A DNA stretch of 33,187 bases from Deltaproteobacteria bacterium. Its GTDB lineage: Bacteria > Desulfobacterota > Desulfobulbia > Desulfobulbales > JAGXFP01. Location of the stretch: NCBI GenBank assembly GCA_020056965.1, contig JAGVGT010000036.1:1-33187 (forward strand). The letters run 5' to 3'. Positions 1 through 8,261 of this stretch are shown one piece after another. Made by a program: the position numbers and the translations under genes. The notes below the pieces were generated by a model that did no database searches, had not been told where the DNA came from, and saw only the letters and a program-made list of their open reading frames with translations. Numbering within the stretch: position 1 is the stretch's first letter; each line of letters opens with the position of its first letter.

Positions 1-602
1 CCGGTAGCCAGTCCCAGGCCCTGGCCACCATCCAGCAGCTCAACCCGATCTACGTGGACCTCAACCAGACCAGCGCCGAACGTTTGAAGATGCTGGCCAG
101 CCTGGCCGGCGGCCACCAGAAGGGCGGTGACCAGGCCCGGCTCAAGCTGCTGCTGGAGGATGGCAGCGCTTATCCCGAGGAAGGGAATTTGAAATTCAGC
201 GATGTGACCGTCGAGCCCAGCACCGGCTCGGTCACCCTGCGGGCCCTCATGCCCAACCCGAAACAACTCCTGCTGCCCGGCATGTTCGTCCGCGGCCTGG
301 TCCAGGAAGGGACCCTGCCCCAGGCGATTCTGGTGCCGCAGCGCGGGGTGAGCCGCAATCCGGCCGGGGCCGCCACGGTCATGGTGGTCGGGGGTGAGGA
401 GAAGGTGGAGCCCCGGGTGATCAAGGTTGATCGGACCATCGGCGAGAACTGGCTGGTCAGTGAGGGGCTTAAGGTGGGTGACCGGGTGATCCTGGAGGGC
501 TTGCAGAAGGCCCGGCCCGGCACCCAGGTCAAGGCGGTGCCCTTCGGCAGCAAGTCCGCCGAGGGACCGGCCGGTGGGCCGGCAGCCATGAAAAAACAAT
601 AG
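1..602 (+). CDS. RND efflux periplasmic adaptor (membrane fusion protein), C-terminal part
   Basis: This is the 3' end of an AcrA/MexA-type adaptor, which links the inner-membrane RND pump to the outer-membrane channel in the periplasm. The reading frame is open from base 3 to the stop at 600-602, so the gene begins outside the window. The first residues read TIQQLNPIYVDLNQT, the barrel-domain hallmark of this family (AcrA has VQQLDPIYVDVTQS-like sequence). The rest gives the beta-barrel and membrane-proximal domains, with LLPGMFVRG and ILVPQRGV typical of the family. The lipoprotein signal and hairpin domain are missing. The permease gene follows after 57 bases, and the channel gene after that, so the three form one efflux operon. 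The substrate cannot be read from sequence. Confidence 0.95.
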   Translation, partial: GSQSQALATIQQLNPIYVDLNQTSAERLKMLASLAGGHQKGGDQARLKLLLEDGSAYPEEGNLKFSDVTVEPSTGSVTLRALMPNPKQLLLPGMFVRGLVQEGTLPQAILVPQRGVSRNPAGAATVMVVGGEEKVEPRVIKVDRTIGENWLVSEGLKVGDRVILEGLQKARPGTQVKAVPFGSKSAEGPAGGPAAMKKQ

Positions 603-636
603 GACCTATAGGACCCATAAGACCTATCGGTCCTAT
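599..636. repeat. Short iterated GGACC repeat between adaptor and permease genes
   Basis: The 57-base spacer contains several near-copies of an ATAGGACC-like unit: 599-606, 608-615, a variant near 617-624 and an inverted copy at 629-636. The 608-615 and 629-636 copies can pair as a small hairpin. The first copy overlaps the adaptor stop codon. It lies upstream of the permease ribosome binding site. Function unknown. Confidence 0.5.
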
Positions 637-659
637 GAAGATCTCATAAGGAGTTATCA

Positions 660-3600
660 ATGGCCCGTTTCTTCATCAATCGCCCGATCTTTGCCTGGGT
701 TATCGCCATCATGGTCATGCTGGCCGGACTGCTGGCGATCAAGACCCTGCCGGTCTCCCAGTATCCGCCGATCGCGCCGCCGCAGATCACTATTAACGCA
801 GTCTATCCCGGCGCCTCGGCCCAGACCGTCCAGGATACCGTCACCCAGGTGGTCGAGCAGAAGCTTAACGGCATCGACAACCTGATCTATATGTCTTCGA
901 CCAGCGATTCGGCCGGGGCGGTGGCGATCAACCTGACCTTCAAGGCCGGCACCGACCCCAACATCGCCCAGGTCCAAGTCCAGAACAAACTGCAGCTGGC
1001 CGTGCCGCTGTTGCCCCAGGTCGTCCAGCGCCAGGGTATCCAGGTGGTCAAATCGACCCGGAACTTCCTGCTGATCGTCGGCCTGGTCTCGGAAGACGGC
1101 TCCCTGGACCGGCCCGCCCTGACCGACTACATGGTCTCCAACCTCCAGGACATCATCAGCCGGGTCGAAGGGGTGGGGGAGTTGCAGGTCTTCGGCACCC
1201 AGAACGCCATGCGGATCTGGCTGGACCCAGCCAAGCTGCACAGCTACCGGTTGACCACCAATGATGTGATTGCGGCGGTGCAGGCCCAGAATGCCCAGAT
1301 TTCGGCCGGCCAGTTCGGCAGCAGCCCGGCGACCGTCGGCCAGCAGTTGAACGCCACCATCACCGCCCGGACGCTGCTGCAAACCCCGGAACAGTTCGGC
1401 AACATTGTCCTGCGCACCGAGGGCTCCGGCGCCACCATCCGGCTCAAAGACGTGGCCGAATGTAAAATCGGCACCGAAAGCTACGACATGCAGTCGTACT
1501 ACAAGGGTAAACCGGTGGGCGGCATGGCCATCCGGTTGGCGGCTGGGGCCAACGCCTTGGACACCGGCAACCGGGTCAAGGCCAAGATGGCCGAGCTGGC
1601 CCGCTACTTACCGGCCGGGGTGCAGGTGGTTTACCCTTACGACACCACCCCCTTCGTCAAGATCTCCCTGGAAGAGGTGGTGCATACCCTGATCATCGCG
1701 GTGGGCCTGGTCTTTCTGATCATGTTCCTCTTCCTCCAGAACTTCCGGGCCACCCTGATTCCCACCATCGCGGTGCCGGTGGTGTTGCTCGGCACCCTGG
1801 GGGTTCTGGCCGTCACCGGCTTTTCCATCAACACCCTGACCATGTTCGCCCTGGTCATCGTCATCGGTCTGCTGGTCGATGATGCCATCGTGGTGGTGGA
1901 AAACGTCGAGCGGATCATGACCGAGGAAGGGCTCTCCCCCCACGACGCCACCATCAAGTCGATGGGCCAGATCACCAGCGCCCTGGTCGGCATCGCCACC
2001 GTACTGACCGCGGTCTTTCTGCCGATGGCCTTTTTCGGCGGCTCCACCGGCGTCATCTACCGGCAGTTCTCGGTGACCATCATCTCAGCGATGATCCTCT
2101 CGGTGCTGGTGGCGCTGATCCTCACCCCGGCCCTCTGCTCCACCCTGCTCAAACCGGTCGCCAAGGGCCATACCCCGGGCGAGTGCGGCTGGTTTTGCAG
2201 TTTCTTCCGCTGGTTCAACCAGCTCTTCGACTGGTGCCGGGGCAAGTACGAAGGGATCGTTGGCCGCTCCTTCGGCCAGCCGATCCGCTATCTCGTGGTT
2301 TACGGCGGGATTGTCGCGGTGATGATCTTCTTCTTCATGCGGCTGCCCACCGCCTTCTTGCCGGATGAGGATCAGGGCTTCATCGTCTGCCAGGTCCAGT
2401 TGCCGGCCGGGGCCACCTCGGACCGGACCCTGCAGGTGATCCGCCAGCTGGAGAAGCATTTCCTGGAGGAGGAAAAGAAAACCGTCGAGGCGCTGATCAC
2501 CTTGACCGGTTTCAGTTTTGCCGGGCGCGGCCAGAACATGGGTCTGGCCTTCGTCAGATTGAAGGACTGGAAAGAGCGGCCGACCCCCGATCTGAAGGCG
2601 CCGGCCGTGGCCGGGCGGGCCATGGCGGCCTTCTCGAAGTTTCGCGACGGCATGGCCTTTGCCTTTTCACCCCCGGCGGTGGTGGAGCTGGGCCAGGCCA
2701 ACGGCTTCGATTTCCATCTCCAGGATCGCGGCGGCCTGGGCCATGACCAGCTGATGGCGGCTCGCAACCAGCTGCTGGGCATGGCCATGCAGAATCCCAA
2801 ACTCAAGGCGGTGCGGCCCAACGGCCAGGATGACAGCCCGCAGTTCAAGCTCGACATCGACGACGTCCGGGCCGGCGCCCTGGGGGTGGCGCTGACCGAT
2901 GTCAACAGTGTGCTGGCCACGGCCTGGGGCGGCGCCTACGTCAACGACTTCATCCAGAATGGCCGGGTCAAAAAGGTCTATCTCCAGGCTGAACCCGCGG
3001 CCCGGATGCTGCCGGAGGACATCGGCCGCTGGTATGTCCGCAATAACAAAGGCGAGATGGTGCCCTTTTCGGCCTTCGCCACCGCCCGCTGGCAGTATGG
3101 CTCGCCCCGCCTGGAGCGCTATAACGGTATTCCCTCCATGGAGATCATGGGCCAGGCCGCGCCGGGGATCAGCACCGGCGAGGCGATGGATGAAATGGAG
3201 AAGATGGCGGCGCAGCTGCCGCCCGGCATCGGCTACGAGTGGACCGGCCTTTCCTATGAAGAAAAGAAGGCGGGCGCCCAGGCCCCGGCCCTCTACGCCA
3301 TCTCCCTGCTGGTGGTCTTCCTGGCCGTGGCGGCGCTGTACGAGAGCTGGGCCATCCCCTTCGTCAACCTGCTGATGCTGCCGTTGGGACTGGTCGGGGC
3401 GGTGACGGCGGTGACCCTGCGGATGCTGCCCAACGATATCTATCTGCAGATCGGTCTTCTCACCACCGTAGGCCTCTCCACCAAGAACGCCATCCTGATC
3501 ATCCAATTCATCAAGGCCCAAATGCTGGAAGGGCTGGGGGTGATCGAGGCGACCCGGGCGGCGGTGCGGATCCGGCTGCGGCCGGTGATCATGACCTCGC

Positions 3601-3800
3601 TGGCCTTCTTCTTCGGCACCCTGCCGCTGGCCTTGACCCGGGGGGCCGGGGCCGGGGCGCAGAACGCCATCGGCACCGCCGTCACCGGCGGGCTCTTGTC
3701 GGCGACCTTCATCGACCTGATCTTCATTCCCTTTTTCTTTGTCTTGATCTCCCGGTGGTTCACCAGAAAACCGGCCCAGACCATGGCCAACCCCGCATAG
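660..3800 (+). CDS. RND multidrug efflux permease (HAE1/AcrB family)
   Basis: Inner-membrane proton-driven efflux pump of 1046 residues, the usual AcrB/MexB length. It starts [14 protein letters not shown], the standard family N-terminus with TM1. The proton-relay aspartate pair is present in [16 protein letters not shown] (about residues 399-414), and the relay lysine in [13 protein letters not shown] (about 938-950). Two large periplasmic loops and the expected twelve membrane segments can be traced, and there is no frameshift. A good ribosome binding site (AAGGAG) precedes ATG 660. It sits between the adaptor and the outer-membrane channel, giving a complete tripartite pump. The family exports hydrophobic and amphipathic drugs, dyes, bile salts or solvents. 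The specific substrate here is unknown and no local regulator is visible in the window. Confidence 0.97.
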   Translation: MARFFINRPIFAWVIAIMVMLAGLLAIKTLPVSQYPPIAPPQITINAVYPGASAQTVQDTVTQVVEQKLNGIDNLIYMSSTSDSAGAVAINLTFKAGTDPNIAQVQVQNKLQLAVPLLPQVVQRQGIQVVKSTRNFLLIVGLVSEDGSLDRPALTDYMVSNLQDIISRVEGVGELQVFGTQNAMRIWLDPAKLHSYRLTTNDVIAAVQAQNAQISAGQFGSSPATVGQQLNATITARTLLQTPEQFGNIVLRTEGSGATIRLKDVAECKIGTESYDMQSYYKGKPVGGMAIRLAAGANALDTGNRVKAKMAELARYLPAGVQVVYPYDTTPFVKISLEEVVHTLIIAVGLVFLIMFLFLQNFRATLIPTIAVPVVLLGTLGVLAVTGFSINTLTMFALVIVIGLLVDDAIVVVENVERIMTEEGLSPHDATIKSMGQITSALVGIATVLTAVFLPMAFFGGSTGVIYRQFSVTIISAMILSVLVALILTPALCSTLLKPVAKGHTPGECGWFCSFFRWFNQLFDWCRGKYEGIVGRSFGQPIRYLVVYGGIVAVMIFFFMRLPTAFLPDEDQGFIVCQVQLPAGATSDRTLQVIRQLEKHFLEEEKKTVEALITLTGFSFAGRGQNMGLAFVRLKDWKERPTPDLKAPAVAGRAMAAFSKFRDGMAFAFSPPAVVELGQANGFDFHLQDRGGLGHDQLMAARNQLLGMAMQNPKLKAVRPNGQDDSPQFKLDIDDVRAGALGVALTDVNSVLATAWGGAYVNDFIQNGRVKKVYLQAEPAARMLPEDIGRWYVRNNKGEMVPFSAFATARWQYGSPRLERYNGIPSMEIMGQAAPGISTGEAMDEMEKMAAQLPPGIGYEWTGLSYEEKKAGAQAPALYAISLLVVFLAVAALYESWAIPFVNLLMLPLGLVGAVTAVTLRMLPNDIYLQIGLLTTVGLSTKNAILIIQFIKAQMLEGLGVIEATRAAVRIRLRPVIMTSLAFFFGTLPLALTRGAGAGAQNAIGTAVTGGLLSATFIDLIFIPFFFVLISRWFTRKPAQTMANPA

Positions 3801-3842
3801 GTGCACTGATATGACAATTCAGAAGAGTACTTTTCTTGGCAT

Positions 3843-3910
3843 TCCCTCATCCCCAACCCTTCTCCCGGAGGGAGAAGGGAGTAAATTCGGAGAGGGCCAG
3901 GGTGAGGGGA
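3843..3910. repeat. Palindromic intergenic repeat (TCCC/GGGA type)
   Basis: A purine/pyrimidine-skewed palindrome: CCTTCTCCC followed closely by GGGAGAAGG forms the core stem. Flanking CCCTCATCCCC and GGGTGAGGGG extend it imperfectly. A related element lies at 23531-23642. Such elements are common dispersed repeats in Proteobacteria. It lies between the permease stop and the true start of the channel gene, which explains why an upstream in-frame ATG at 3811 should not be taken as the start. Confidence 0.6.
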
Positions 3911-3942
3911 TTATTAATAACAGACCGGCTGACGTTTTTAGG

Positions 3943-5358
3943 ATGAAGCGCCTGGCCCTATGCCTCCCGTTGGGGATCTGCCTGCTGGCCGGCTGCGCCA
4001 GCATGGCCCCGAAATACAGCCAGCCGGCCGCGCCGGTCGCCGAATCCTGGCCCGGCGCACCGGTCGACCAGACGGCAACCACCCCGCCCGCCGAAAAACC
4101 GCTGGCCCAGGTGGCCTGGCAGGAGTTTTTCGTCGATGGTCAGCTACGCAAGCTGATCAGTCTGGCCCTGGAGAATAACCGGGATCTGCGGGTTGCCACC
4201 CTCAATATCGAGCGCTCCCGGGCCCTCTACCAGATCCGGGGCGCCGATCTCTGGCCGAAGGTGGATGGTTCGGCCGGCGCCAACTGGCAGCGGCTCCCGG
4301 AGGACTTCTCCGGCACCGGCCAGGCCAAGAACGTCGATCAGTATACCGTTGGTCTCGGGGTCAGTGCCTACGAACTCGATCTCTTCGGCCGGGTGCGAAG
4401 CCTCAAGGAGCAGGCCCTGGCGCAGTACCTGGCCACGGAACAGGCCCAACGCAGTGTCCAGATCAGTCTGGTCGCCCAGGTGGCCGGCGGCTATCTGGCC
4501 CTGGCCTCCGACCGGGAGCGCTTGCAGCTCGCCCAGGAGACCCTGGCCAGCCAGGAGGCCTCCTACCGGATCACCAAGAGCCGTTTCGAGGCCGGGGTTG
4601 CCAATGCCTTGACCCTCAGTCAGGCCCAGACCAGCGTCGAGGCGGCGCGGGTGGACATTGTCCGCTACACCGCCTTGGTCGCCCAGGACGAGAACGGGCT
4701 CAGCCTGGTGGTCGGCTCGCCGGTCCCGGCCGAACTGTTGCCGCCGCTCCTCGCCGATACCCTCACCGCAATTGAGGAGGTGACTCCGGGGTTGCCCTCG
4801 GAGGTGTTGCTCAAGCGCCCCGATATCCGCCAGGCCGAAAATCTGCTCCAAGGGGTCAATGCCAATATCGGGGCGGCGCGGGCCGCCTTCTTCCCCCGTA
4901 TTACTCTGGTCTCCAGCGTCGGCTTCGGCAGCTCTGAGCTCTCCGGGCTTTTCTCGAGCGGCGCCTTGGCCTGGAGCTTTGCGCCGCGGATCACCCTGCC
5001 GATTTTTGATGGCGGCAGCACCGCTGCCAATCTCAAGGTGGCCGAGGTCGATCGCGACATTGCCCTGGCCCAATATGAAAAAGCCATCCAGATCGCCTTT
5101 CGGGAAGTGGCCGACGGTCTGGCCCAACGGAGCGCCATTACCAACCAGATGACCGCGCAGCAAGCACTGGTCGCGGCTACCTCGGAGAGCTTGCGCCTCT
5201 CCCAGGCCCGGTTCGACCAGGGGGTGGACAGCTACCTGGGCGTCCTCGATTCCCAGCGCTCCCTCTACACCGCCCAGCAGAACCTGATCACCTACCGCCT
5301 GGCCCGGCTGACCAATCTGGTCACGCTCTACAAAGTGCTGGGCGGGGGGAGCCTGTAA
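3943..5358 (+). CDS. RND efflux outer-membrane lipoprotein channel (OprM/NodT family)
   Basis: TolC-like outer-membrane exit duct of the efflux pump, 471 residues. I start it at ATG 3943 because the protein then opens with a lipoprotein signal peptide, MKRLALCLPLGICLLAGC, with a clear lipobox (LAGC, Cys18). The in-frame ATG at 3811 would add 44 residues translated from a palindromic repeat. Two outer-membrane efflux protein repeats are present: LISLALENNRDLRVA and AYELDLFGRVRSLKEQ in the first half, and LLKRPDIRQAENLLQ, ARAAFFPRITL and TLPIFDGG in the second. It is about 140 bases downstream of the permease and probably co-transcribed. The lipid anchor tethers it to the outer membrane. Confidence 0.93.
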   Translation: MKRLALCLPLGICLLAGCASMAPKYSQPAAPVAESWPGAPVDQTATTPPAEKPLAQVAWQEFFVDGQLRKLISLALENNRDLRVATLNIERSRALYQIRGADLWPKVDGSAGANWQRLPEDFSGTGQAKNVDQYTVGLGVSAYELDLFGRVRSLKEQALAQYLATEQAQRSVQISLVAQVAGGYLALASDRERLQLAQETLASQEASYRITKSRFEAGVANALTLSQAQTSVEAARVDIVRYTALVAQDENGLSLVVGSPVPAELLPPLLADTLTAIEEVTPGLPSEVLLKRPDIRQAENLLQGVNANIGAARAAFFPRITLVSSVGFGSSELSGLFSSGALAWSFAPRITLPIFDGGSTAANLKVAEVDRDIALAQYEKAIQIAFREVADGLAQRSAITNQMTAQQALVAATSESLRLSQARFDQGVDSYLGVLDSQRSLYTAQQNLITYRLARLTNLVTLYKVLGGGSL

Positions 5359-5390
5359 AGGTTGATCAACGAGGTATTGCCCCGGAATAT

Positions 5391-5451
5391 TGTAGGAGCG
5401 GGCCATGCCCGCGAATTGCCCCTCCGATCGCGGGCATGGCCCGCTCCTACA
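5391..5451. repeat. Perfect inverted repeat, REP-like (GTAGGAGCGGGC type)
   Basis: Two perfectly complementary 24-base arms (5391-5414 and 5428-5451) flank a 13-base loop. The arms contain GTAGGAGCGGGCCATGCCC, very like the REP sequences known from Pseudomonas intergenic regions. There is no U-run, so it is more likely a REP doublet or hairpin element than a classic terminator, though it follows the efflux operon and could stop or protect its transcript. Confidence 0.75.
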
Positions 5452-5494
5452 GCCGTTTTAGAAAGACAAGAGAACAGATAGAGGAAGTAGGGAA

Positions 5495-5920
5495 ATGCGA
5501 GAGAGGAATGGCAATTCGGCCGACATCACCAGGACCGAAACCTGGAGCCGATACCGAAAAAGCCTCTGCGCCGACTGTCAGGGCTGGTGTTGCCGGCTGC
5601 CGGTGGAGGTAAAGGTCGAGGATCTGGTGCGGATGGGAAGCATCGATGCCTTTGAGGCCGTTGAGCCTGCCAAGGTGCTGGCCCGGAAGCTTCTTAAGGC
5701 CGGGACCATCGACCATTTCAACTTTAAGAACTCGCTCTTTACCCTGGCCCGCCGGGCCAACGACGACTGTATCTATCTCGATGAACAGAGGCGTCGCTGC
5801 ACCATTTACGAACGGCGGCCCCAGACCTGCCGCAATCACCCGGGGGTCGGGCCGCGCCCCGGTTATTGCGCCTATCGCCCGCAGGAGCAGGCTCGGGTAA
5901 CCAGGAGGATGGCGCCATGA
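5495..5920 (+). CDS. YkgJ-family cysteine-cluster protein
   Basis: A 141-residue cytoplasmic protein with the YkgJ-type cysteine arrangement: C-x2-C-x3-CC at residues 25-33 (CADCQGWCC), then CIYLDEQRRRC, then RPQTCRNHP. These cysteines are known in the family as a likely metal-binding site (zinc or Fe-S) and the biochemical role is unsettled. The start at 5495 follows a GAGGAAG-type ribosome binding site and a REP-like palindrome. The stop overlaps the next gene's start (ATGA at 5917-5920), so the two are translationally coupled. Confidence 0.85.
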   Translation: MRERNGNSADITRTETWSRYRKSLCADCQGWCCRLPVEVKVEDLVRMGSIDAFEAVEPAKVLARKLLKAGTIDHFNFKNSLFTLARRANDDCIYLDEQRRRCTIYERRPQTCRNHPGVGPRPGYCAYRPQEQARVTRRMAP

Positions 5921-6231
5921 GCGAACCGAGTTGTTCCTGGTCGACGCCGGATCTGGCTGGAGTCGAGGCGGTTTGTCTTAGCTCGGGCGGGGATTTTCAG
6001 GCCGCGCGGATGCTGGCCGAAGGCGAGGCGTCCCGGCGTTTCGCCGAGTACCTGCTGATCTCCTGGTATGACCGGGAGCGGGACTTCGAATCACCCGCGC
6101 ATGTCTCGGAGTGCGCCGGCAACGGCCCGAAGAATGGCTATATCCACTACGCCCTCAGTCATGGGGCCAGGCTGAAGGTGGAAGTCGATGGCGGCCGCTT
6201 TGTCTTCTTCTACACCCCGGTGGCGTGGTAG
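5917..6231 (+). CDS. Small conserved protein, possibly AF1514-like
   Basis: A 104-residue soluble protein of unknown function. I choose ATG 5917, which overlaps the preceding stop as ATGA and has AGGAGG just upstream at about 5903-5908. An upstream in-frame ATG at 5866 would lie inside the previous gene. Notable segments are CSWSTPDLAGVEAVCLSSGGDF, in which two cysteines frame the start, LLISWYDRERDFESP, and a C-terminal GRFVFFYTPV. From memory this resembles a small family called AF1514, but I could not check it. Coupling to the YkgJ-like gene suggests a shared role. No signal peptide or membrane segment. Confidence 0.75.
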   Translation: MSEPSCSWSTPDLAGVEAVCLSSGGDFQAARMLAEGEASRRFAEYLLISWYDRERDFESPAHVSECAGNGPKNGYIHYALSHGARLKVEVDGGRFVFFYTPVAW

Positions 6232-6249
6232 CGCTGAGCGGTTTGCGGG

Positions 6250-6618
6250 TCAGGGGGAATCCGGTCGCGATTGGACCATGAGGTGATTGAGAATGATGTT
6301 TTCCAGCTGGTTCCGCTGGCCTTCACGCAGGTCGGCGAAACGGGCGCGGCATCTGCGGACCGGAACCCCGCCCAGGAATTTCCCGGCGACCGTATCCGAC
6401 GCCAGAACCTGCAGGGGGATGCCCCTGGCCCATTGCCGTTTTTCCTTGCAGAAGATGTCCACCTTGCGGGTCGTGGCCTCGGTGCAGAGATGACCGTGGA
6501 CGCACCAGCAGGATACCCCGCCCAGGCTGAGGTCGATGATTTCCCCGACGTTGCCGGAATGGTTGATCAGGCATTGTTTTTTCAGGTTGATTCTTTGGTG
6601 TTCCCTGCGCTCATCCAT
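6250..6618 (-). CDS. PilZ-domain protein (putative c-di-GMP receptor)
   Basis: Small single-domain PilZ protein of 122 residues. The c-di-GMP-binding signature is visible: an arginine cluster near the N-terminus (ERREHQR) and the second motif IDLSLGGVSC (D-x-S-x-x-G). PilZ domains bind cyclic di-GMP and alter motility, secretion or polysaccharide synthesis through a partner. Which partner applies here is unknown. I prefer ATG at 6618, giving MDERREHQR. A TTG at 6648 would add ten residues (MINITAVVID) and cannot be excluded, because neither start has a strong ribosome binding site. The gene converges on the AF1514-like gene with only 18 bases between them. Confidence 0.85.
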   Translation of the reverse strand: MDERREHQRINLKKQCLINHSGNVGEIIDLSLGGVSCWCVHGHLCTEATTRKVDIFCKEKRQWARGIPLQVLASDTVAGKFLGGVPVRRCRARFADLREGQRNQLENIILNHLMVQSRPDSP

Positions 6619-6732
6619 GTCAATAACTACCGCCGTAATGTTGATCAAGGTTTGAGGTCCAGATTGAACCGCACCTTCGTCTCAGGGTAACAAATAAAAG
6701 CACAATGGGAATCAAAAAATTACGGTTACGAT

Positions 6733-6820
6733 TGGCGGAGTTGTCGGTGTGCCAGGCTTTTCAGCCTAGCAACCCCGGCGGGCTGCGGGTTGGCGGGGGG
6801 GAGAAGTGGCCCGGTCCAAG
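6733..6820 (-). other. Structured intergenic segment upstream of the PilZ gene, unassigned
   Basis: Read on the minus strand, this lies about 115-200 bases 5' of the PilZ start. It contains a short hairpin with a GAAA tetraloop (AGGCTGAAAAGCCT, 6754-6767), flanked by GC-rich segments that can pair. I tried to fit it to the c-di-GMP-I (GEMM) riboswitch because of the PilZ neighbour. The conserved GCAAAGCC core is missing, so no riboswitch is called. Confidence 0.25.
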
Positions 6821-6844
6821 CTACCACATTGTGATATTTTCAGG

Positions 6845-6890
6845 ATTGGTCCGAGCGGATGGCAAGCGGCCATCCCGGTCGGACCAATTG
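6845..6890 (-). terminator. Hairpin downstream of the 196-residue gene
   Basis: A long stem-loop lies directly after the stop of the minus-strand gene ending at 6895. ATTGGTCCGA...GGATGGC pairs with GCCATCC...TCGGACCAAT with one bulge around a small loop. On the minus strand it is followed by CCTGAAAATATC, which has no strict U-run, so termination is likely but not certain. Confidence 0.5.
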
Positions 6891-6894
6891 GGCA

Positions 6895-7485
6895 TCATTT
6901 CTCGTTCAGATCCTGAAAATCACGCCGGACTTCGCCCAGTCTGCTGCGAAATCCTTCGGCATCGCCATACTCCAGGAACTTTTGGTAGCGGCTGTGCAGG
7001 CCGGCCATTTTGCGGGCGTGTTTGATCGGGCACCAGAACTGCTCGGTGCGGGCGGCGATCTCTTGGACATAGCCGATCAGGCCGTTGAAATAACCGCAAT
7101 AGATGCAGTTGAGCTTTTCGATCAGGTTCAGATAGGTCAGGGCCTGGTGATCGATGACGATGTAGTCGCCTCTCCTGACCAGGGGAATCTTGTAGACCCG
7201 AAAACAGAGGCTGTGAAAGACCGTCACCATCAGGTCCAGAAAGAGGGCCGGGAGCAGGCAGCCCCAGATTAAGGGGACCGTGAGGATGTTGAGAAGCCGG
7301 GCCTCGCGCAGGTAAGTGTGGAGTTTTAGCACCAGGGTTTTGTGATATTGGCGAGTGGCCGCCTCGAAATAGACCTTGCGCCCCTTGACCTGGTAATAGA
7401 ACTCATCCTGCTTTTTCTGCAGCTCGGCGTAGAGTTCCTTTTCCAGCTTCTTGATCTGTTCGACCAGTTCCTGCAAACGGTTCAT
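6895..7485 (-). CDS. Uncharacterised coiled-coil/membrane protein
   Basis: A 196-residue protein I cannot assign to a named function. Residues 1-35 are charged and heptad-like (RLQELVEQIKKLEKELYAELQKK) and should form a coiled coil. About residues 83-105 form a hydrophobic hairpin (LLNILTVPLIWGCLLPALFLDLMV) that could enter the membrane. The second half carries conserved-looking cysteines in IYCGYFNG and FWCPIKHA, a possible metal or redox site. The C-terminus is charged. It starts at ATG 7485 with GGGAGAAAACC upstream. It follows the prepilin-like gene by 72 bases on the same strand. A hairpin follows its stop. The full-length, uninterrupted frame supports a real gene. Confidence 0.8.
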   Translation of the reverse strand: MNRLQELVEQIKKLEKELYAELQKKQDEFYYQVKGRKVYFEAATRQYHKTLVLKLHTYLREARLLNILTVPLIWGCLLPALFLDLMVTVFHSLCFRVYKIPLVRRGDYIVIDHQALTYLNLIEKLNCIYCGYFNGLIGYVQEIAARTEQFWCPIKHARKMAGLHSRYQKFLEYGDAEGFRSRLGEVRRDFQDLNEK

Positions 7486-7557
7486 CCGGTTTTCTCCCTA
7501 ACCGGCGGCAGGAAGTTTTCCCCCAGTCGTTTGATGGTTGATTTGGCAAAGCCCTGC

Positions 7558-8028
7558 TCAGTTGTCGATCCCCAGCCGCTCGGCCAGTTCGCCGCTCAGA
7601 TGCCAGGTGCTAATGGCCACCGGTCCGATGACCGGCGAGGCGACCATGGTGGTCCCGTCCAGAATATGTACTTTCGAGGCGGAATCCGGGGCCAGGATGG
7701 TCAGGGTAATTACCCCGCCGGTCAGAACAATATCCAGATTTTCGTGGTCGATCCCGTTCATGAGCTCGGGCAGATCGTGGCGGGACGGCAGTTTTTTCTC
7801 AAAGATGTAGAACAGGGCGATGTTGCTTTCCAGCTGTTGAAGGCGGGGCAGAACCAGGGCCAGGACCCTGGACTGCTGAGTAAAGGTAATATAGCTGGGG
7901 ATGAGGAGGGCGGCAACCACGGCCATCACACAGACGCAGATCACCAGTTCGAGCGAGGACATGCCTCTTTGGCTGCCCAGGTGCTCAGCTGCGGGACGTT
8001 GCGGTGGGGACCGGGATTCGCGGTTCAT
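7558..8028 (-). CDS. Type IV prepilin-like protein (pseudopilin)
   Basis: A 156-residue exported protein with a prepilin peptidase site: a 22-residue hydrophilic leader ending SQRG, then MSSLELVICVCVMAVVAALL. This gives the required Gly at -1 and Glu at +5 of the mature protein, followed by the hydrophobic helix that packs in the pilus core. The leader is long for a type IVa pilin and closer to type IVb length. The globular part is small (about 110 residues) and contains no Cys pair. I start at ATG 8028 because the longer frame reads into the ferredoxin gene. No pilus assembly genes are nearby. It lies 7 bases after the ferredoxin stop. It may be a minor pilin or a secretion pseudopilin. Confidence 0.82.
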   Translation of the reverse strand: MNRESRSPPQRPAAEHLGSQRGMSSLELVICVCVMAVVAALLIPSYITFTQQSRVLALVLPRLQQLESNIALFYIFEKKLPSRHDLPELMNGIDHENLDIVLTGGVITLTILAPDSASKVHILDGTTMVASPVIGPVAISTWHLSGELAERLGIDN

Positions 8029-8035
8029 CGCGGTC

Positions 8036-8227
8036 TTAAGCGATCTTGATGCAACTGACCGGGCAGGCGGCGGCCGCCTCCTCCGCGCACTCGAGGTCGC
8101 CGCCATCCTCCTTGAGCACGAAGGCCTTTGCCTCGTCGCCGTTTAAGCCGAAAACCTCCGGGCAGATTTCCGCGCAATTGCCGCAGCCGATGCATTCGTC
8201 GGTGTCAAGTGTCACTTTTTTGGCCAT
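8036..8227 (-). CDS. Small ferredoxin, single [4Fe-4S] type
   Basis: A 63-residue cytoplasmic electron carrier. It has CIGCGNCAEICP (C12, C15, C18, then C22-Pro) and a distal cysteine in AAAACPVSC, the pattern of monocluster [4Fe-4S] ferredoxins, with an acidic middle (DGGDLECAEEAA). A strong ribosome binding site (AAGGAGAAAACC) precedes ATG 8227. It is followed on the same strand after 7 bases by the prepilin-like gene and preceded by the small exported protein, an unusual setting. Its redox partner cannot be read from the neighbours. The old-yellow-enzyme gene upstream is one possibility. Confidence 0.93.
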   Translation of the reverse strand: MAKKVTLDTDECIGCGNCAEICPEVFGLNGDEAKAFVLKEDGGDLECAEEAAAACPVSCIKIA

Positions 8228-8261
8228 GGTTTTCTCCTTGCCTTTGTCGGTGGCGCTAATT

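Noticed and set aside
2667-3806. Long open frames antisense to the RND permease (also at 657-1382)
   Set aside because: Composition is typical of the shadow of a high-GC gene: His, Gln, Gly and Arg rich, with no domain features and no ribosome binding site.
4144-5406. 420-residue frame antisense to the outer-membrane channel gene
   Set aside because: It is a GC-rich shadow of a well-identified gene and runs into a REP-like palindrome. No motif supports it.
5391-5451. Simple rho-independent terminator
   Set aside because: The stem is perfect but far longer than usual and has no T-run on either strand. The arm sequence matches a REP family.
6733-6820. c-di-GMP-I (GEMM) riboswitch upstream of the PilZ gene
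   Set aside because: A GAAA-type loop is present, but the conserved GCAAAGCC core and its partner segments could not be found on either strand.
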